Shown here: positions 9,491-20,597 of the stretch, in pieces
How positions within the stretch are numbered: the stretch's first letter is position 1
How the letters are laid out: the number at the start of each line of letters is the position of its first letter
Source of the DNA: Xenorhabdus lircayensis
GTDB taxonomy: Bacteria; Pseudomonadota; Gammaproteobacteria; Enterobacterales; Enterobacteriaceae
Reading direction: 5' to 3'
DNA length: 64,000 nucleotides
NCBI RefSeq assembly: GCF_016306625.1
Contig: NZ_JACOII010000023.1
Span: 17,152-81,151 of the forward strand
Position numbers and translations under genes: made by a program
The notes under the pieces: model-generated
Seen by the model: only the letters and a program-made list of their open reading frames with translations
Database searches by the model: none
What the model was told of the DNA's origin: nothing

Positions 9491-10123
9491 TCAACCACTA
9501 TTTTTCAACCAATCAAGTAAGGTATAGCGGATATCATCCTGCACTTTTTCCAGCAACTGAGTGGCATCAACCTTCCTGATGCTGTCATCTTTCTCCACTA
9601 ATTCGAGATATTTTTCACGAGTGCGATGGAAGAAGTCCAAAGATTCTTTTTCAATGCGATCCAATTCGCCACGCTCACGGGCACGTTGTAAACCCACCTC
9701 TGGAGGTAAATCAAGATAGATAGTCAAGTCTGGATGAAAATCACCCAATGCAGCTTCGCGTAATGATTCCATCAGATTTTGATCTATACCACGACCGCCG
9801 CCCTGATAGGCCTGGGAAGAAAGGTCATGACGATCACCAACCACCCAAGTTCCCTTTGACAATGCTGGCTTGATGATGTTTTCCACCAATTGAACTCTGG
9901 CAGCATATATCATCAATACCTCTGCCTTATCTGTCAGTGATTCTCCTTCAACACCCTGTTTAATCAGCTGGCGTAACTTTTCTGCCAATGGCGTTCCACC
10001 CGGTTCACGGGTAAAAATCAAGTCAGAAATACCATACTGTTTCAATGTTTCAACCACTGTTTGGATTGCTGTCGTTTTTCCCGCACCCTCAAGACCTTCA
10101 ATTACAATAAATTTGCTATTCAT
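9491..10123 (-). CDS. tmk: Thymidylate kinase
   Basis: Converts dTMP to dTDP with ATP, an essential step in dTTP synthesis. P-loop GLEGAGKTT at residues 9-17, the DR.E-type motif [13 protein letters not shown], and the dTMP-binding segment [19 protein letters not shown] are all present. Length 210 residues. The start codon overlaps the mltG stop by four bases (ATGA), which indicates translational coupling. Confidence 0.97.
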   Translation of the reverse strand: MNSKFIVIEGLEGAGKTTAIQTVVETLKQYGISDLIFTREPGGTPLAEKLRQLIKQGVEGESLTDKAEVLMIYAARVQLVENIIKPALSKGTWVVGDRHDLSSQAYQGGGRGIDQNLMESLREAALGDFHPDLTIYLDLPPEVGLQRARERGELDRIEKESLDFFHRTREKYLELVEKDDSIRKVDATQLLEKVQDDIRYTLLDWLKNSG

Positions 10124-11145
10124 TTATCCTGCTTTAATCTCTGACGGTAAAGATTTACCGCCTTATTATGTGCTACCAGATTAGTGGTGAATGTGTGTCC
10201 GCCATCGCCATTCGCAACAAAATATAAGTATTCTGTGACAGCAGGATGTCCTGCTGCCTTAATCGAAGCCAGACTTGGCATAGCAATGGGTGTTGGTGGT
10301 AACCCATCAATCATATAGGTATTGTACGGTGTAAAAGCGGTTAGATTGCTGCGAAAAATCGTACCAGTATATTTATCTCCCAACCCATAAATTACCGTTG
10401 GATCAGTTTGTAATCGCATCTTTAACCGTAGACGATTCACGAATACAGAAGCAACTTTGGTACGTTCAGACTCAATTGCCGTCTCTTTTTCAATGATGGA
10501 TGCCATGATAAACATCTCATAGGCATTCTTATACGGCAGATTTCTTTCGCGGCTTTCCCACTCCTGCTTTAGTACCATTTTCATTTTGTTATTAGCGCGC
10601 TTGAGTAACTCCACATCACTCGTGCCTGCTGTATACAGATAGGTATCAGGATAAAACCAGCCTTCCAGTGATTCTCCCGCTTTCATCCCCAAAGCATCAA
10701 TCAGTTCTTGCGGTGTTTTACTCTCAGCTTCATGCTTTAAGTATGGCGCATCCTGCAATATTTTTGACCAATCAGAAAGGCGACTGCCTTCAACAAAGCG
10801 AATAGCAAACTGTGTTTCTTTACCGCTGGCGAACAGTTGCAAGACGGCTCTTAAGGACATGCCTTTTTGCAATCGATAAGTCCCTGCCTTAAATTTCGCC
10901 AATTCAGGTTTAAATCGAAATAACCACGGCAATAATTGATTATTTTCAATTAACTTATGCTGAATCAGCAAAGTTTCTAAGCCAGCACGTCCAGTTCCGG
11001 CCGGGACAGTAAATATAAATTCTTGATTAAGATTAATATTCTGATCAGCAAAGTTTTCGATTTTCTTCACAAAAGAAAAAAATACAATCACTGCGACCGC
11101 AATAATCAATCCAGGTAGAATGAAAATGCGCTTTTTTAGTTTCAT
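10120..11145 (-). CDS. mltG: Endolytic murein transglycosylase MltG (YceG)
   Basis: Inner-membrane lytic transglycosylase that cleaves nascent glycan strands and is thought to terminate their elongation. A single N-terminal transmembrane helix (about residues 6-26) is followed by a LysM-like region and the YceG domain. The catalytic motif ASIIEKET, with the Glu general acid, and the downstream NP-type loop around DPTVIYGLG are visible. Length 341 matches E. coli (340). It sits between pabC and tmk, as in E. coli. Confidence 0.95.
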   Translation of the reverse strand: MKLKKRIFILPGLIIAVAVIVFFSFVKKIENFADQNINLNQEFIFTVPAGTGRAGLETLLIQHKLIENNQLLPWLFRFKPELAKFKAGTYRLQKGMSLRAVLQLFASGKETQFAIRFVEGSRLSDWSKILQDAPYLKHEAESKTPQELIDALGMKAGESLEGWFYPDTYLYTAGTSDVELLKRANNKMKMVLKQEWESRERNLPYKNAYEMFIMASIIEKETAIESERTKVASVFVNRLRLKMRLQTDPTVIYGLGDKYTGTIFRSNLTAFTPYNTYMIDGLPPTPIAMPSLASIKAAGHPAVTEYLYFVANGDGGHTFTTNLVAHNKAVNLYRQRLKQDK

Positions 11146-11205
11146 TCGGTAATCACTTTTATTTGTGCTTCAATGATGAGTAATTAATAGCTAATGCTTT
11201 AAACA

Positions 11206-12033
11206 TTAAGGCGTTAAACATTTGGGTAATAAATACTCATGTAACTCTCTTGATTGATATTTCCACGCAGGTTGATTTTTATGCGCTTGAATTTGACATA
11301 CTGGAATCACTGGCATCAGGGAATTACAGATAATCACTTCATCTGCATGAGCCAGTGCTTCAGGATAACGCATGACACATGACAGGTTATAATCACTTTT
11401 CGTCAATAATTCGATTATTTTCTGCCGCATAATCCCTTCCACACCGCACTGGCTAAGATCAGGCGTATAAACATTTTTTCCTTTTCGCCAAAATATATTG
11501 GCAGTACAACACTCAACTAATAAACCATCACTATCAAGCACCAATGCCTCATCAACTTGGGATTGCTCAATGAATCTTTTGATCAAAATCTGCTCCAAAC
11601 GATTCAAGTGCTTGATACCTGCTAAATAGGGATTAATTCCCATAGGAATAGGGCTAAGAACCAATGAAACGCCTTTTTGACGCTGAGTAATATACTGTTC
11701 CGGATATGAACTCAGAAAAAGGATTTGAGTGGGTTCAATCGTGTCAGCAATACTATAACCACGGTTCCCCGTTCCTCTGGAAAGAATGACTTTCAAAACA
11801 CCTGATTCACACCCTTTCACTACTTGTTTAATATGATTCTCAAGTTGCAGCCAATCCAATGCTGGCATAAACAATTTTTCAACGCCTTTTTGCAGCCGCT
11901 TTATATGCAAAGGTAGCAAAATCGGCTGCCTTTGCTCAACTCTTATCGTGGTGAAACAACCATCACCAAATTGAACCGCGCGATCATTCACAGGTAAGTG
12001 CTCGCACTGATTACCATTAATCCAATACGTCAT
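11206..12033 (-). CDS. pabC: Aminodeoxychorismate lyase
   Basis: PLP-dependent enzyme that converts 4-amino-4-deoxychorismate to p-aminobenzoate and pyruvate for folate synthesis. Fold-type IV features are visible: NDRAVQFGDGCFTT near the N-terminus, the PLP lysine in GIKHLNRLEQ, and the E.C.ANIFW.K segment. Length 275 residues (E. coli 269). The gene is 60 bases upstream of mltG and separated from fabF by a clear terminator, so it is likely to have its own promoter. Confidence 0.94.
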   Translation of the reverse strand: MTYWINGNQCEHLPVNDRAVQFGDGCFTTIRVEQRQPILLPLHIKRLQKGVEKLFMPALDWLQLENHIKQVVKGCESGVLKVILSRGTGNRGYSIADTIEPTQILFLSSYPEQYITQRQKGVSLVLSPIPMGINPYLAGIKHLNRLEQILIKRFIEQSQVDEALVLDSDGLLVECCTANIFWRKGKNVYTPDLSQCGVEGIMRQKIIELLTKSDYNLSCVMRYPEALAHADEVIICNSLMPVIPVCQIQAHKNQPAWKYQSRELHEYLLPKCLTP

Positions 12034-12170
12034 TTTAATTTCTTATTTTCGATAAAAAGGCGTAATAACCTCATCTATTAAGGGGCGTTATAATAGTATA
12101 GGTGCCTCAGTAGTGCAAAAAACCATACAAAGACGATCATTTCAAAAAACAATCATAAAAATATAGGCAT

Positions 12171-12200
12171 AAAAAAAGCCCCAACAAGTGTTGAGGCTCT
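12171..12200 (-). terminator. Rho-independent terminator of the fab operon
   Basis: On the minus strand AGCCTCAACA (12198-12189) pairs with TGTTGGGGCT (12186-12177) with one wobble pair, followed by a run of seven T. It begins about 20 bases after the fabF stop codon. Confidence 0.88.
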
Positions 12201-12219
12201 TTATAAACACAACGTGTTT

Positions 12220-13461
12220 TTAGATCTTACGGAAAATCAATGACCCATTGGTGCCACCGAAACCGAAAGAGTTACACAATGCGTATTCCATTCCTTCAAC
12301 TTTACGTGCTTCATCTGGAACTAAATCCAAATGGCAGTTCTCATCCTTATTTACCAAATTAATGGTTGGAGGAACAATCTGATCACGCAGGGAAAGAATA
12401 GTGAAAATGGATTCAATCGCTCCCGCAGCACCCAACAAGTGGCCTGTCATTGATTTGGTTGAACTCACTAATACTTTAGTACCTTCACCAAAAACAGACT
12501 CTACTGCACGGGCTTCTGCAATATCACCGACTGGTGTTGAAGTGCCATGAGCATTGATATAGCCCACCTGCTCTGGTGAAATACCCGCATCTTTCAGGGC
12601 ATTTTCCATCGCTAACGCAGCACCCGCGCCATCTTCAGGAGGTGATGTCATATGGTAAGCATCACTGCTCATGCCAAAGCCAACAACTTCAGCATAGATT
12701 TTTGCACCACGTTTTTTGGCATGTTCGTATTCTTCAAGAACAACCACACCCGCTCCATCACCCAGAACAAAACCATCACGATCTTTATCCCAAGGACGGC
12801 TTGCAGTCAGAGGATCGTCGTTACGGGTCGATAACGCCCGTGCAGCACCGAATCCGGCAACACCAAATTCTGTACTGGCTTTCTCTGTGCCACCTGCCAG
12901 CATAATATCAGCATCATTATAGGCAATGATACGAGCCGCATGGCCGATATTATGTACGCCAGAAGTACAGGCAGTTGCAATGGAGATACTAGGGCCACGA
13001 AGTCCATAAAGGATGCTCAGATGACCTGCCACCATATTGATGATGGTCGAAGGTACAAAGAATGGGCTGACCTTGCGAGGCCCTGCCGAAAGCAATGTAC
13101 TGTGGTTCTCTTCAATCAGCCCCAAACCACCAATACCAGAACCAATAGCAGCACCAAAGCGGCTAGCATTGGCTTCTGTTACTTCTATTCCTGCATCTTC
13201 AATGGCTTGTGCGCCTGCAGCAATACCATACTGAATGAAGAGATCCATCTTCCGTGCATCTTTGCGCGAAATATTGAAATCTTCATGATTAAAATTCTTC
13301 ACCACACCTGCAAATTTAGTTGCATGGTTAGAGGTGTCAAAATGTTCGATAAGGCCGATACCACTCTGTCCTGCACAAACAGCATTCCAAGAAGATTCTA
13401 CTGTATTGCCGACAGGAGATAACATGCCTAGTCCGGTCACGACTACTCGACGCTTAGACAC
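12220..13461 (-). CDS. fabF: 3-oxoacyl-[acyl-carrier-protein] synthase II
   Basis: Condensing enzyme of type II fatty acid elongation, needed for palmitoleate to cis-vaccenate extension and thermal control of membrane fluidity. The GTG start at 13461 is preceded by GGAGGATAACC and gives [12 protein letters not shown] and exactly 413 residues, as in E. coli. The Cys-His-His triad is seen in [17 protein letters not shown] and [14 protein letters not shown]. The C-terminal SFGFGGTN glycine loop is intact. Last gene of the plsX-fab cluster. Confidence 0.98.
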   Translation of the reverse strand: MSKRRVVVTGLGMLSPVGNTVESSWNAVCAGQSGIGLIEHFDTSNHATKFAGVVKNFNHEDFNISRKDARKMDLFIQYGIAAGAQAIEDAGIEVTEANASRFGAAIGSGIGGLGLIEENHSTLLSAGPRKVSPFFVPSTIINMVAGHLSILYGLRGPSISIATACTSGVHNIGHAARIIAYNDADIMLAGGTEKASTEFGVAGFGAARALSTRNDDPLTASRPWDKDRDGFVLGDGAGVVVLEEYEHAKKRGAKIYAEVVGFGMSSDAYHMTSPPEDGAGAALAMENALKDAGISPEQVGYINAHGTSTPVGDIAEARAVESVFGEGTKVLVSSTKSMTGHLLGAAGAIESIFTILSLRDQIVPPTINLVNKDENCHLDLVPDEARKVEGMEYALCNSFGFGGTNGSLIFRKI

Positions 13462-13535
13462 GGTTATCCTCCAGGGAGGGAAAAAATTTAGGACGAAAAA
13501 CATAGGCGGTCGAATGACCGCCTAGGTATGTGTGC

Positions 13536-13772
13536 TTATTTACCTGCGTTTTCAACGTAGTCAATAGCAGCCTGAACTGTAGTGATTTTTTCAGCTTCTT
13601 CGTCTGGGATCTCGATATCGAACTCTTCTTCCAGAGCCATTACCAGTTCAACTGTGTCAAGAGAATCAGCGCCCAAGTCATCAACAAATGAAGCTGTGTT
13701 CACAACTTCTTCCTCTTTAACACCCAGTTGTTCAACGATGATTTTCTTAACGCGTTCGTCGATAGTGCTCAT
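13536..13772 (-). CDS. acpP: Acyl carrier protein
   Basis: Carries acyl chains as thioesters on 4'-phosphopantetheine. The 78-residue acidic protein has the invariant prosthetic-group motif [10 protein letters not shown] with the modified Ser, and [14 protein letters not shown] in helix III. Located between fabG and fabF. A gap of about 150 bases separates it from fabG, enough for a separate acpP promoter, as known in E. coli. Confidence 0.99.
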   Translation of the reverse strand: MSTIDERVKKIIVEQLGVKEEEVVNTASFVDDLGADSLDTVELVMALEEEFDIEIPDEEAEKITTVQAAIDYVENAGK

Positions 13773-13923
13773 ACTATTAAATTTCCTATCAAAACTCGCT
13801 TTTGCGATGGTTTTCGTAGTTTATAAAATACAGGAAAAGATGCAACCAAATCCCGGCTGGTCGAACCACAATCTGCTTCTTTTTGTACAAAAAATACATC
13901 AAAAACAGAGGGTTCGCTCATTT

Positions 13924-14658
13924 TTAGATCATGTACATGCCACCATTGACATGTAATGTTTCACCCGTAATGTAAGCGGCCTCGTCAGAAGCAAGAAACG
14001 CTACAGCACTGGCAATTTCTTTTGCATCACCGAGACGATTGGCAGGAATTCCAGCTGAAATGCCTGCACGTTGTTCGTCTGTCAACGCTCTGGTCATATC
14101 AGTTTCAATAAAACCAGGTGCAACAACGTTGACGGTGATGCCACGAGAAGCGACTTCACGAGCCAATGATTTACTAAAACCAATAACTCCTGCTTTCGCT
14201 GCCGTGTAATTCGCCTGCCCTGCATTTCCCATCGTCCCGACAACAGATCCAATGGAAATAATACGTCCATAACGTTTTTTCATCATAGCGCGCATTACTG
14301 CTTTTGACAGACGAAAAATCGAAGAAAGATTAGTGTCAACAATGTCTTGCCACTCATCATCTTTCATGCGCATCAACAAGTTATCACGAGTGATGCCTGC
14401 ATTATTAACTAAAATGTCTATTTCACCAAATTCAGCACGAATATTCGATAGTGCATTCTCAATGGATTCTGAATCTGTGACATTCAGTACAAAACCTTTG
14501 CCTTTATCACCAAGATAGGCACTGATTGCTTCAGCTCCTTTTTCACTGGTTGCGGTACCAACAACACATGCACCACGTTCTACCAGTAATTCTGCAATCG
14601 CGCGACCTATGCCACGGCTAGCGCCAGTGACCAGTGCAATTTTTCCATCAAAGCTCAT
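13924..14658 (-). CDS. fabG: 3-oxoacyl-[acyl-carrier-protein] reductase
   Basis: NADPH-dependent reduction of beta-ketoacyl-ACP in fatty acid elongation. Short-chain dehydrogenase: TGASRGIG cofactor loop, NNAG, the catalytic Ser in GSVVG and the Y-x-x-x-K pair in ANYTAAKAG. The ATG at 14658 has GAGGAAAAC directly upstream and gives 244 residues, the E. coli length; an in-frame upstream start at 14673 overlaps the fabD stop and is less likely. Confidence 0.98.
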   Translation of the reverse strand: MSFDGKIALVTGASRGIGRAIAELLVERGACVVGTATSEKGAEAISAYLGDKGKGFVLNVTDSESIENALSNIRAEFGEIDILVNNAGITRDNLLMRMKDDEWQDIVDTNLSSIFRLSKAVMRAMMKKRYGRIISIGSVVGTMGNAGQANYTAAKAGVIGFSKSLAREVASRGITVNVVAPGFIETDMTRALTDEQRAGISAGIPANRLGDAKEIASAVAFLASDEAAYITGETLHVNGGMYMI

Positions 14659-14669
14659 GTTTTCCTCAG

Positions 14670-15599
14670 TCATTTGTTCAGAGCAACTGTGAGTGATGAT
14701 ACATCATTTACTGCTACAGCATTTAAAGTATCAACAATTCGTTTAGTTAACCCAGTTAATACCTTACTCGGCCCAATCTCTAATAGTTGTTCAATACTTT
14801 GCTCAGCAATATATTCAACGGATTCTGCCCAACGTACAGGATTATACAACTGACGAACCAAGGCGTCTCGAATCGCATCAGCAGATTTTTCTACTTTTAC
14901 ATCGACGTTATTGACGACAGGGAATTGTGGCTGATTAAACACAACTTCTTGCAGTGCAGCCGCCAATTGCTCGGCCGCAGATTTCATAAGTGCACAGTGC
15001 GAAGGCACGCTAACGGATAACGGCAATGCTCGTTTAGCACCCGCAGCCTTACATGCTGCTCCCGCACGCTCTACAGCATCTTTTTCACCTGCGATAACAA
15101 CCTGCCCAGGTGAATTAAAATTAACAGGTGAAACAATCTGGCCTTGTGCTGATTCTTCACATGCCTTTGCAATGGATTCATTATCTAAACCGATAATGGC
15201 ATACATTGCCCCCTGACCTTCTGGTACAGCTTCCTGCATCAATTTTCCACGCAACTCAACGAGTTTAATTGCCTGCTGGAACTCAATCACTCCAGCACAG
15301 ACCAGCGCTGAATATTCGCCAAGGCTATGGCCTGCCATGATGGAAGGTGCTTTACCGCCCTTTTCCTGCCATACACGCCAAATAGCCACTGAGGCAGCCA
15401 GTAACGCAGGTTGGGTTTTCCACGTTTTGTTCAGTTCTTCTACAGGCCCTTGCTGAACCAATGTCCACAAATCATATCCCAAAACCGCAGAAGCTTCTGC
15501 GAAAGTCTGTTCAACCAGCGGAAACTCTGAAGATAAATCCGCCAACATACCCAGAGCTTGAGAACCTTGACCGGGAAACACCATTGCAAAATCAGACAT
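14670..15599 (-). CDS. fabD: Malonyl-CoA:ACP transacylase
   Basis: Transfers malonyl groups from CoA to ACP. The nucleophile elbow GHSLGEYSAL (catalytic Ser about residue 92), the N-terminal FPGQGSQ and the catalytic His in VPSHCALM are present. Length 309 equals the E. coli enzyme. It lies 18 bases downstream of fabH. Confidence 0.98.
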   Translation of the reverse strand: MSDFAMVFPGQGSQALGMLADLSSEFPLVEQTFAEASAVLGYDLWTLVQQGPVEELNKTWKTQPALLAASVAIWRVWQEKGGKAPSIMAGHSLGEYSALVCAGVIEFQQAIKLVELRGKLMQEAVPEGQGAMYAIIGLDNESIAKACEESAQGQIVSPVNFNSPGQVVIAGEKDAVERAGAACKAAGAKRALPLSVSVPSHCALMKSAAEQLAAALQEVVFNQPQFPVVNNVDVKVEKSADAIRDALVRQLYNPVRWAESVEYIAEQSIEQLLEIGPSKVLTGLTKRIVDTLNAVAVNDVSSLTVALNK

Positions 15600-15617
15600 G
15601 TTTATTTTCCTGTTGAA

Positions 15618-16571
15618 TTAAAAACGTACCAGCGCTGAGCCCCAGGTAAAGCCACCGCCAAATGCTTCAAGTAAAATTAGCTGGCCGCGTTGAATTCTTC
15701 CATCGCGCACCGCTTCATCAAATGCTGTCGGAACAGATGCTGCCGACGTGTTGCCATGACGATCCAGAGTCACAACGACTTTATCCATTGTCATATCTAA
15801 TTTCTTGGCTGTCGCTGAAATGATACGCAAATTCGCCTGATGAGGTACTAGCCAATCAAGCTGGGAATGAGGCAAGTTATTCGCTTCTAATGTTTCATCA
15901 ACAATATTAGCCAATTCACGAACAGCCACTTTAAAGACTTCATTGCCAGCCATCGTCACATATTCTGGTGTATCACACTTCACTCGGCTTTGATGAGGTA
16001 ATGACAGCAAATCACCATAACGCCCATCCGCATGAAGATGGGTGGATAAGATACCAGGCTCCTCTGAAGCCCCGACAACCATTGCGCCCGCAGCATCCCC
16101 GAATAGAATAACTGTACTGCGATCTTGAGGATCTACAACCCTTGAAATAATGTCAGAACCGATCACCAGTGCGTGTTTGGCTGCGCCTGTTTTAATAAAT
16201 TTATCTGCAACGCTCAACACATAAGTAAAGCCGGCACAGGCTGCGGCAACATCAAAAGCCGCAGCGCTTTGAATTCCCAATAACTGCTGAATTTGACAAG
16301 CCGCGCTTGGAAAAGCATGCGTTGAACTTGTGGTAGCAACAACAATTAAGTCAATTTGTACTTTATCGATGCCAGCCATTTCAATGGCCTTTTCAGCAGC
16401 TTTGAAACCCAAAATTGCAACATTTTCATCTTCCGCGGCAATACGGCGTTCACGAATTCCCGTCCGAGTGACAATCCACTCGTCAGACGTATCTACCATT
16501 TTTTCTAAATCTGCGTTTGTACGCACCTGCGCAGGCAAATAACTGCCCGTACCTAAGATCTTTGTATACAT
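15618..16571 (-). CDS. fabH: 3-oxoacyl-[acyl-carrier-protein] synthase III
   Basis: Initiates fatty acid synthesis by condensing acetyl-CoA with malonyl-ACP. The Cys-His-Asn triad appears in [16 protein letters not shown] and GNTSAAS. Length 317 as in E. coli. It starts immediately after the plsX stop codon with no gap, implying coupled translation. Confidence 0.98.
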   Translation of the reverse strand: MYTKILGTGSYLPAQVRTNADLEKMVDTSDEWIVTRTGIRERRIAAEDENVAILGFKAAEKAIEMAGIDKVQIDLIVVATTSSTHAFPSAACQIQQLLGIQSAAAFDVAAACAGFTYVLSVADKFIKTGAAKHALVIGSDIISRVVDPQDRSTVILFGDAAGAMVVGASEEPGILSTHLHADGRYGDLLSLPHQSRVKCDTPEYVTMAGNEVFKVAVRELANIVDETLEANNLPHSQLDWLVPHQANLRIISATAKKLDMTMDKVVVTLDRHGNTSAASVPTAFDEAVRDGRIQRGQLILLEAFGGGFTWGSALVRF

Positions 16572-17615
16572 TTATGTTTGTTCACTCTTGGGTAATACTG
16601 CATCCAGCCGGGCAGCGATTCTGTCAGGAACCTGCTTCTCTACAGCCTGCACTGCTTGATCAATAGCAGCCTTAAACGCTTGTTCATTGGCAGCACCGTG
16701 ACTTTTGATGACGATGCCACGCAACCCTAATAACGTTGCTCCGTTATGCTGGTCAGGGTTTAGATGACCAAACCGCTTCGTTACCTGTTTCAGCAACCAT
16801 TTCTTGAATATCTTCATCAACAAAGAAGTTTTTTTCTGCTGACCGTCCGGTGATTTTATCAGAGATAGAATGACTCTGATCGCACCTTCCATCGTCTTCA
16901 GCGTAACATTACCTGCGAAGCCGTCACACACGAGTACATCTGTTTTCCCCGTCAGTAACTCATTTCCTTCCACATAACCTATGTAATTAATCACTGAGGT
17001 ATTGCGTAAGGTTATAGCGGCTTCGCGGATATTATCTAGCCCTTTGAATTCTTCTTCCCCGATGTTGAGTAGTGCGACACGCGGATTATTCACACCTGCA
17101 ACATACTCCGCCATTACGGCGCCCATAATCGCAAACTGAACTAACATACGGCTATTACAATTAATATTAGCGCCTAAATCCAATACAACTGTCTTCTGCT
17201 GTTTTAGATTAGGTATCACTGTCATCAACGCAGGCCGTTCAATTCCTTCTATGGATTTCAGCATCACTTTGGCCAGCCCCACCAAGACTCCTGTATTTCC
17301 TGCACTGACACAGGCCTGCGCTTCACCCGATTTAACCAGATTTAGTGCAATACGCATCGAAGTACCATGGCTGGAACGAATACCCTGAGAAGGCCTTACA
17401 TCGTTGGAAACGACACGTTCCGCTGGGATAACTTGCAAGCGGCTGAACAGCTCAGCATTTTTATTTGCAAGCAAAGGAGAGATGGTTTCAGGATCACCGA
17501 CCAACAATAGCTTTAGTTGTGGATTAGATGCCAGTGCCTGCAATGCAGCAGGCACCGTAACGCGAGGACCAAAGTCCCCGCCCATAGCATCTAACGCTAA
17601 GGTTAGATTAGCCAA
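16572..17615 (-). CDS. plsX: Phosphate acyltransferase PlsX
   Basis: Makes acyl-phosphate from acyl-ACP for phospholipid synthesis. N-terminal [12 protein letters not shown] is diagnostic. Further conserved parts are [33 protein letters not shown] and the C-terminal [10 protein letters not shown]. The frame from the first ATG gives 347 residues, in the family range. It lies downstream of rpmF and abuts fabH. Confidence 0.97.
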   Translation of the reverse strand: MANLTLALDAMGGDFGPRVTVPAALQALASNPQLKLLLVGDPETISPLLANKNAELFSRLQVIPAERVVSNDVRPSQGIRSSHGTSMRIALNLVKSGEAQACVSAGNTGVLVGLAKVMLKSIEGIERPALMTVIPNLKQQKTVVLDLGANINCNSRMLVQFAIMGAVMAEYVAGVNNPRVALLNIGEEEFKGLDNIREAAITLRNTSVINYIGYVEGNELLTGKTDVLVCDGFAGNVTLKTMEGAIRVILSLIKSPDGQQKKTSLLMKIFKKWLLKQVTKRFGHLNPDQHNGATLLGLRGIVIKSHGAANEQAFKAAIDQAVQAVEKQVPDRIAARLDAVLPKSEQT

Positions 17616-17644
17616 GATATCAACTTGCTAATGGTTAGCTGAAA

Positions 17645-17815
17645 TTACTTGTTGATTACCTTGCGGCCACGGTAGTAGCCATCAGCAGTCACATGATGAC
17701 GCAGGTGAGTTTCACCAGAAGTTTTGTCTACAGAGACATGTGTTGCAGTCAGTGCGTCATGAGAACGACGCATACCACGTTTAGAACGAGTTGGTTTATT
17801 CTGTTGTACGGCCAT
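17645..17815 (-). CDS. rpmF: 50S ribosomal protein L32
   Basis: Short gene of 56 codons between yceD and plsX. The translation starts [20 protein letters not shown] and ends with [13 protein letters not shown], matching L32 of Enterobacterales almost throughout; one residue shorter than the 57-residue E. coli protein in the [10 protein letters not shown] region. AGGAGT lies upstream of the ATG (around 17823). Co-transcription of rpmF with the fab cluster is known in E. coli. Confidence 0.97.
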   Translation of the reverse strand: MAVQQNKPTRSKRGMRRSHDALTATHVSVDKTSGETHLRHHVTADGYYRGRKVINK

Positions 17816-17827
17816 TGACCTTACTCC

Positions 17828-18352
17828 TTAAGTACTTTTCTTTAAACTGGCTAATACGGCAAATGGGTTTGGTTTTTCTGCTTCAGGAGGCAGTTCACCA
17901 AACACCTTATCCGCGTCGGACACTTCACAGTGTTCAGAATCATGTACCGGAATCACCGGCAGAGATAGAATTATTTCATCTTCAATCATTGCCAGCAAAT
18001 CTATTTCGCCAAATTCATTAACGCCAATTGGCTCATACTCTTCCGGTAATGCTTCAGCCCTCTCATCATTGACGACCGGGCTAAAACAATACGTTGTGTG
18101 AACATGATGACTGAAATTACTGCCACAACGCTGACAGGCGAGTGTGACATCCACATCGGAATGCCCTTTTACAACTGCCAGACGCTGATTATCAATTTCA
18201 AATGATAATGAGCTATCTACATCACTATCCACACTGACCACGGATTCTGCAATACGAGAAACTTGCCCAGCAGAATAACTACCTTGGTAGTCCAATCTTT
18301 TCTGGGCTGTTCGAAGCGCATCGATGGTCAGGGGTAATTTTACCTTTTGCAT
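17828..18352 (-). CDS. yceD: 23S rRNA accumulation protein YceD (DUF177)
   Basis: DUF177 protein required for normal 23S rRNA accumulation in plants and bacteria; the molecular mechanism is not established. Length 174 residues. The central [10 protein letters not shown] motif with two cysteines and the later acidic segment (around [26 protein letters not shown]) are typical. It is separated by 12 bases from rpmF, so is probably the first gene of the yceD-rpmF-plsX-fab operon. Confidence 0.93.
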   Translation of the reverse strand: MQKVKLPLTIDALRTAQKRLDYQGSYSAGQVSRIAESVVSVDSDVDSSLSFEIDNQRLAVVKGHSDVDVTLACQRCGSNFSHHVHTTYCFSPVVNDERAEALPEEYEPIGVNEFGEIDLLAMIEDEIILSLPVIPVHDSEHCEVSDADKVFGELPPEAEKPNPFAVLASLKKST

Positions 18353-18496
18353 AAGGCGCGCATATTATCTTTGTAATGAGACATAGTCAAAGAAAAAGGC
18401 CACACATCTGCACCTTTCCGCCAAATATTCGCTTATTAAGCGACGTATAGTTTAAAATGCCTGTGAATATTTCTCTACGTATTTTATGGAAAAATC

Positions 18497-19090
18497 ATGC
18501 TTCCGATTGTTTTATCGTCAACTTCTGTATATCGCCGCTTATTATTGGAAAAAATAGGATTACCTTTTACCTGTGCCTCCCCTAATATTGATGAAAGTCC
18601 ACAGGAAAATGAAAGCCCAGAACAATTGGTCATGCGGCTCTCACATGCAAAAGCTACCGCATTACAACGGGATTATTCCAGCCATCTGATTATCGGTTCA
18701 GATCAGGTTTGCGTTTTAGATAACAAAATTACTGGCAAACCTCATAATTTTGAAAACGCTTATGCACAACTCAAAGAAGCCAGTGGTAAATGTGTCACTT
18801 TTTATACTGGCATTACGCTGTTCAATAGCAAAACCAAGGATATGGATACCCGTTATGAGCTATTTCATGTCTATTTCAGAGATCTTACCGAAACAGAAAT
18901 CACCAACTACTTAAACAAAGAAAAACCTTTCAATTGCGCGGGTAGTTTTAAAAGTGAAGGATTGGGAATTACGTTATTTGAAAAACTTGATGGTAGAGAT
19001 CCCAACACATTAATCGGTTTACCATTAATTACTCTGACAGAAATGCTTATCCGTCAGGGGGTAAACCCTCTGACGGTATGTTCTCAGTGA
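18497..19090 (+). CDS. yceF: 7-methyl-GTP pyrophosphatase YceF (Maf family)
   Basis: Nucleotide pyrophosphatase of the Maf/HAM1 superfamily; the YceF subgroup acts on m7GTP. Visible: [18 protein letters not shown] at the N-terminus, [15 protein letters not shown], the GSDQV motif with the catalytic Asp, and the YceF-type C-terminal [10 protein letters not shown]. Length 197 residues. It is divergent from yceD and converges on rluC, with which it overlaps by seven bases at the 3' end. Confidence 0.93.
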   Translation: MLPIVLSSTSVYRRLLLEKIGLPFTCASPNIDESPQENESPEQLVMRLSHAKATALQRDYSSHLIIGSDQVCVLDNKITGKPHNFENAYAQLKEASGKCVTFYTGITLFNSKTKDMDTRYELFHVYFRDLTETEITNYLNKEKPFNCAGSFKSEGLGITLFEKLDGRDPNTLIGLPLITLTEMLIRQGVNPLTVCSQ

Positions 19091-20040
19091 TTATTTTGTC
19101 GCAGTGTTTTTAAACATTGCCGTAACCTATCATCCATTGGAGCTTCAAAACGCAGAGTTTCCCCCGTGGATGGATGGGTAAACTTTAATGAGCTGGCATG
19201 CAGGAACAATCGGTTAAGCCCCGTTTCTACAAGCTGTGCATCAAATGCTCTATCACCATAACGATCATCAAAAGCAATGGGATGACCTGCATGTAAAGTA
19301 TGCGCGCGGATCTGGTGAGTCCGCCCCGTGACTGGACTCGCCCGCACCAACGTAGCGAAAGTATATCGTTCTTCAACTTTGAAGCGTGTCTCGGATGGTT
19401 TGCCTTCATTACTGACTTTTACTACCCTTTCACCGCCTTGCGGTATATTTTTCAATAAGGGGACATCTACCACTTTGCAATGGGATTGCCATTGCCCACG
19501 CACTAACGCCAGATAATCTTTCTGCATCTGCCTCAGACGTAACTGTTCATGTAAGACACGCAATGCAGAACGTTTTTTCGCAATCAACAAAATACCCGAT
19601 GTATCACGATCGAGACGATGCACCAGTTCAAGAAAACGCGCTTCAGGACGCAGTGCACGTAACCCTTCGATCACACCGAAACTCAGCCCGCTGCCACCAT
19701 GTACTGCCGTTCCTGATGGTTTATTAATGACCAGAATATGGTCGTCTTCATACAAGATACACTCCGCCAGAGCAGCCACCTTACCCAGCTTTGCAGATAC
19801 AGGTGCTTCCTGCTTTTCTGCCACTCTGACTGGTGGGATCCTGAGGATATCACCTGCTGTCAATTTATATTCAGGCTTGACTCTTCCCTTGTTAATTCGA
19901 ACTTCACCCTTGCGCAAGATCCGATAAATCATGCTCTTAGGTACACCTTTCAAACGAGCCAGCAAAAAATTATCAACTCGCTGACCGGCCTCATCGTCAT
20001 CAATCGTGACAAACTGTACAATTTGATTATTTGTTTTCAT
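19084..20040 (-). CDS. rluC: 23S rRNA pseudouridine(955/2504/2580) synthase RluC
   Basis: Isomerises three uridines in 23S rRNA. An N-terminal S4 RNA-binding domain (residues about 15-85, with GQRVDNFL) precedes the RluA-family catalytic domain, with the catalytic Asp in [11 protein letters not shown] and the RTHQIR motif. Length 318 (E. coli 319). The gene is divergent from rne across a 557-base gap, the same arrangement as in E. coli. Confidence 0.96.
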   Translation of the reverse strand: MKTNNQIVQFVTIDDDEAGQRVDNFLLARLKGVPKSMIYRILRKGEVRINKGRVKPEYKLTAGDILRIPPVRVAEKQEAPVSAKLGKVAALAECILYEDDHILVINKPSGTAVHGGSGLSFGVIEGLRALRPEARFLELVHRLDRDTSGILLIAKKRSALRVLHEQLRLRQMQKDYLALVRGQWQSHCKVVDVPLLKNIPQGGERVVKVSNEGKPSETRFKVEERYTFATLVRASPVTGRTHQIRAHTLHAGHPIAFDDRYGDRAFDAQLVETGLNRLFLHASSLKFTHPSTGETLRFEAPMDDRLRQCLKTLRQNNH

Positions 20041-20279
20041 GGGCGAGATTCTAATTATCCAACAAACAGAGCGCTACTCATTTTTAAATATGTCTAAATA
20101 ACATACATGTTTTCCTACTTCATTATTTCAAGTGTCTTAGGATAAAGGCTAAAGATTAACAACTTATCACTATTTCCTAATAAAAAACCCCCAAAGCGAT
20201 AAAGTCACCTTGCTATCACCCCAATAGCAATGGAATAATGCTTTCTGGCCACAGTTTACTAAACTATGAATGGCAAGAT

Positions 20280-20597
20280 TGAAATTGTTTGTTATCTGTT
20301 TGATCGAACAAAAACGCAGCAATGGCGTAAGACGTAATGTTTAATCAAACAATTTATGGGCTGCGAGTTGCAGCTTACTGGATTGGGTCAAATCTGTACC
20401 GGTTTATTACAGTGTCCCCAATAAAGAGTGCTGTGTTTAAATGAAATTCAGACGCGCCGACAAATAGGCGCCTCTATACAAACGATAGCCGTGAGGCTGG
20501 CGGCTTTGTAAAAGACACGAGGCCATCGGTAACCAGTAGCTCACCTCTTTTTTACTCGCAGCTCTATACTAATGTAAAAAATAATGAGTAAGTTAGA
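20280..20597 (+). promoter_or_regulatory. Structured 5' leader of rne (rne5-like autoregulatory element)
   Basis: In E. coli the rne mRNA has a leader of about 360 nucleotides with hairpins through which RNase E controls its own mRNA. The 557-base gap before rne here holds comparable hairpins: GCGCC/GGCGC at 20454-20471 and AGCCG/CGGCT at 20487-20505, followed by an unstructured stretch to the ATG. The left boundary is a guess. Supported by position and hairpins, not by a covariance search. Confidence 0.55.
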
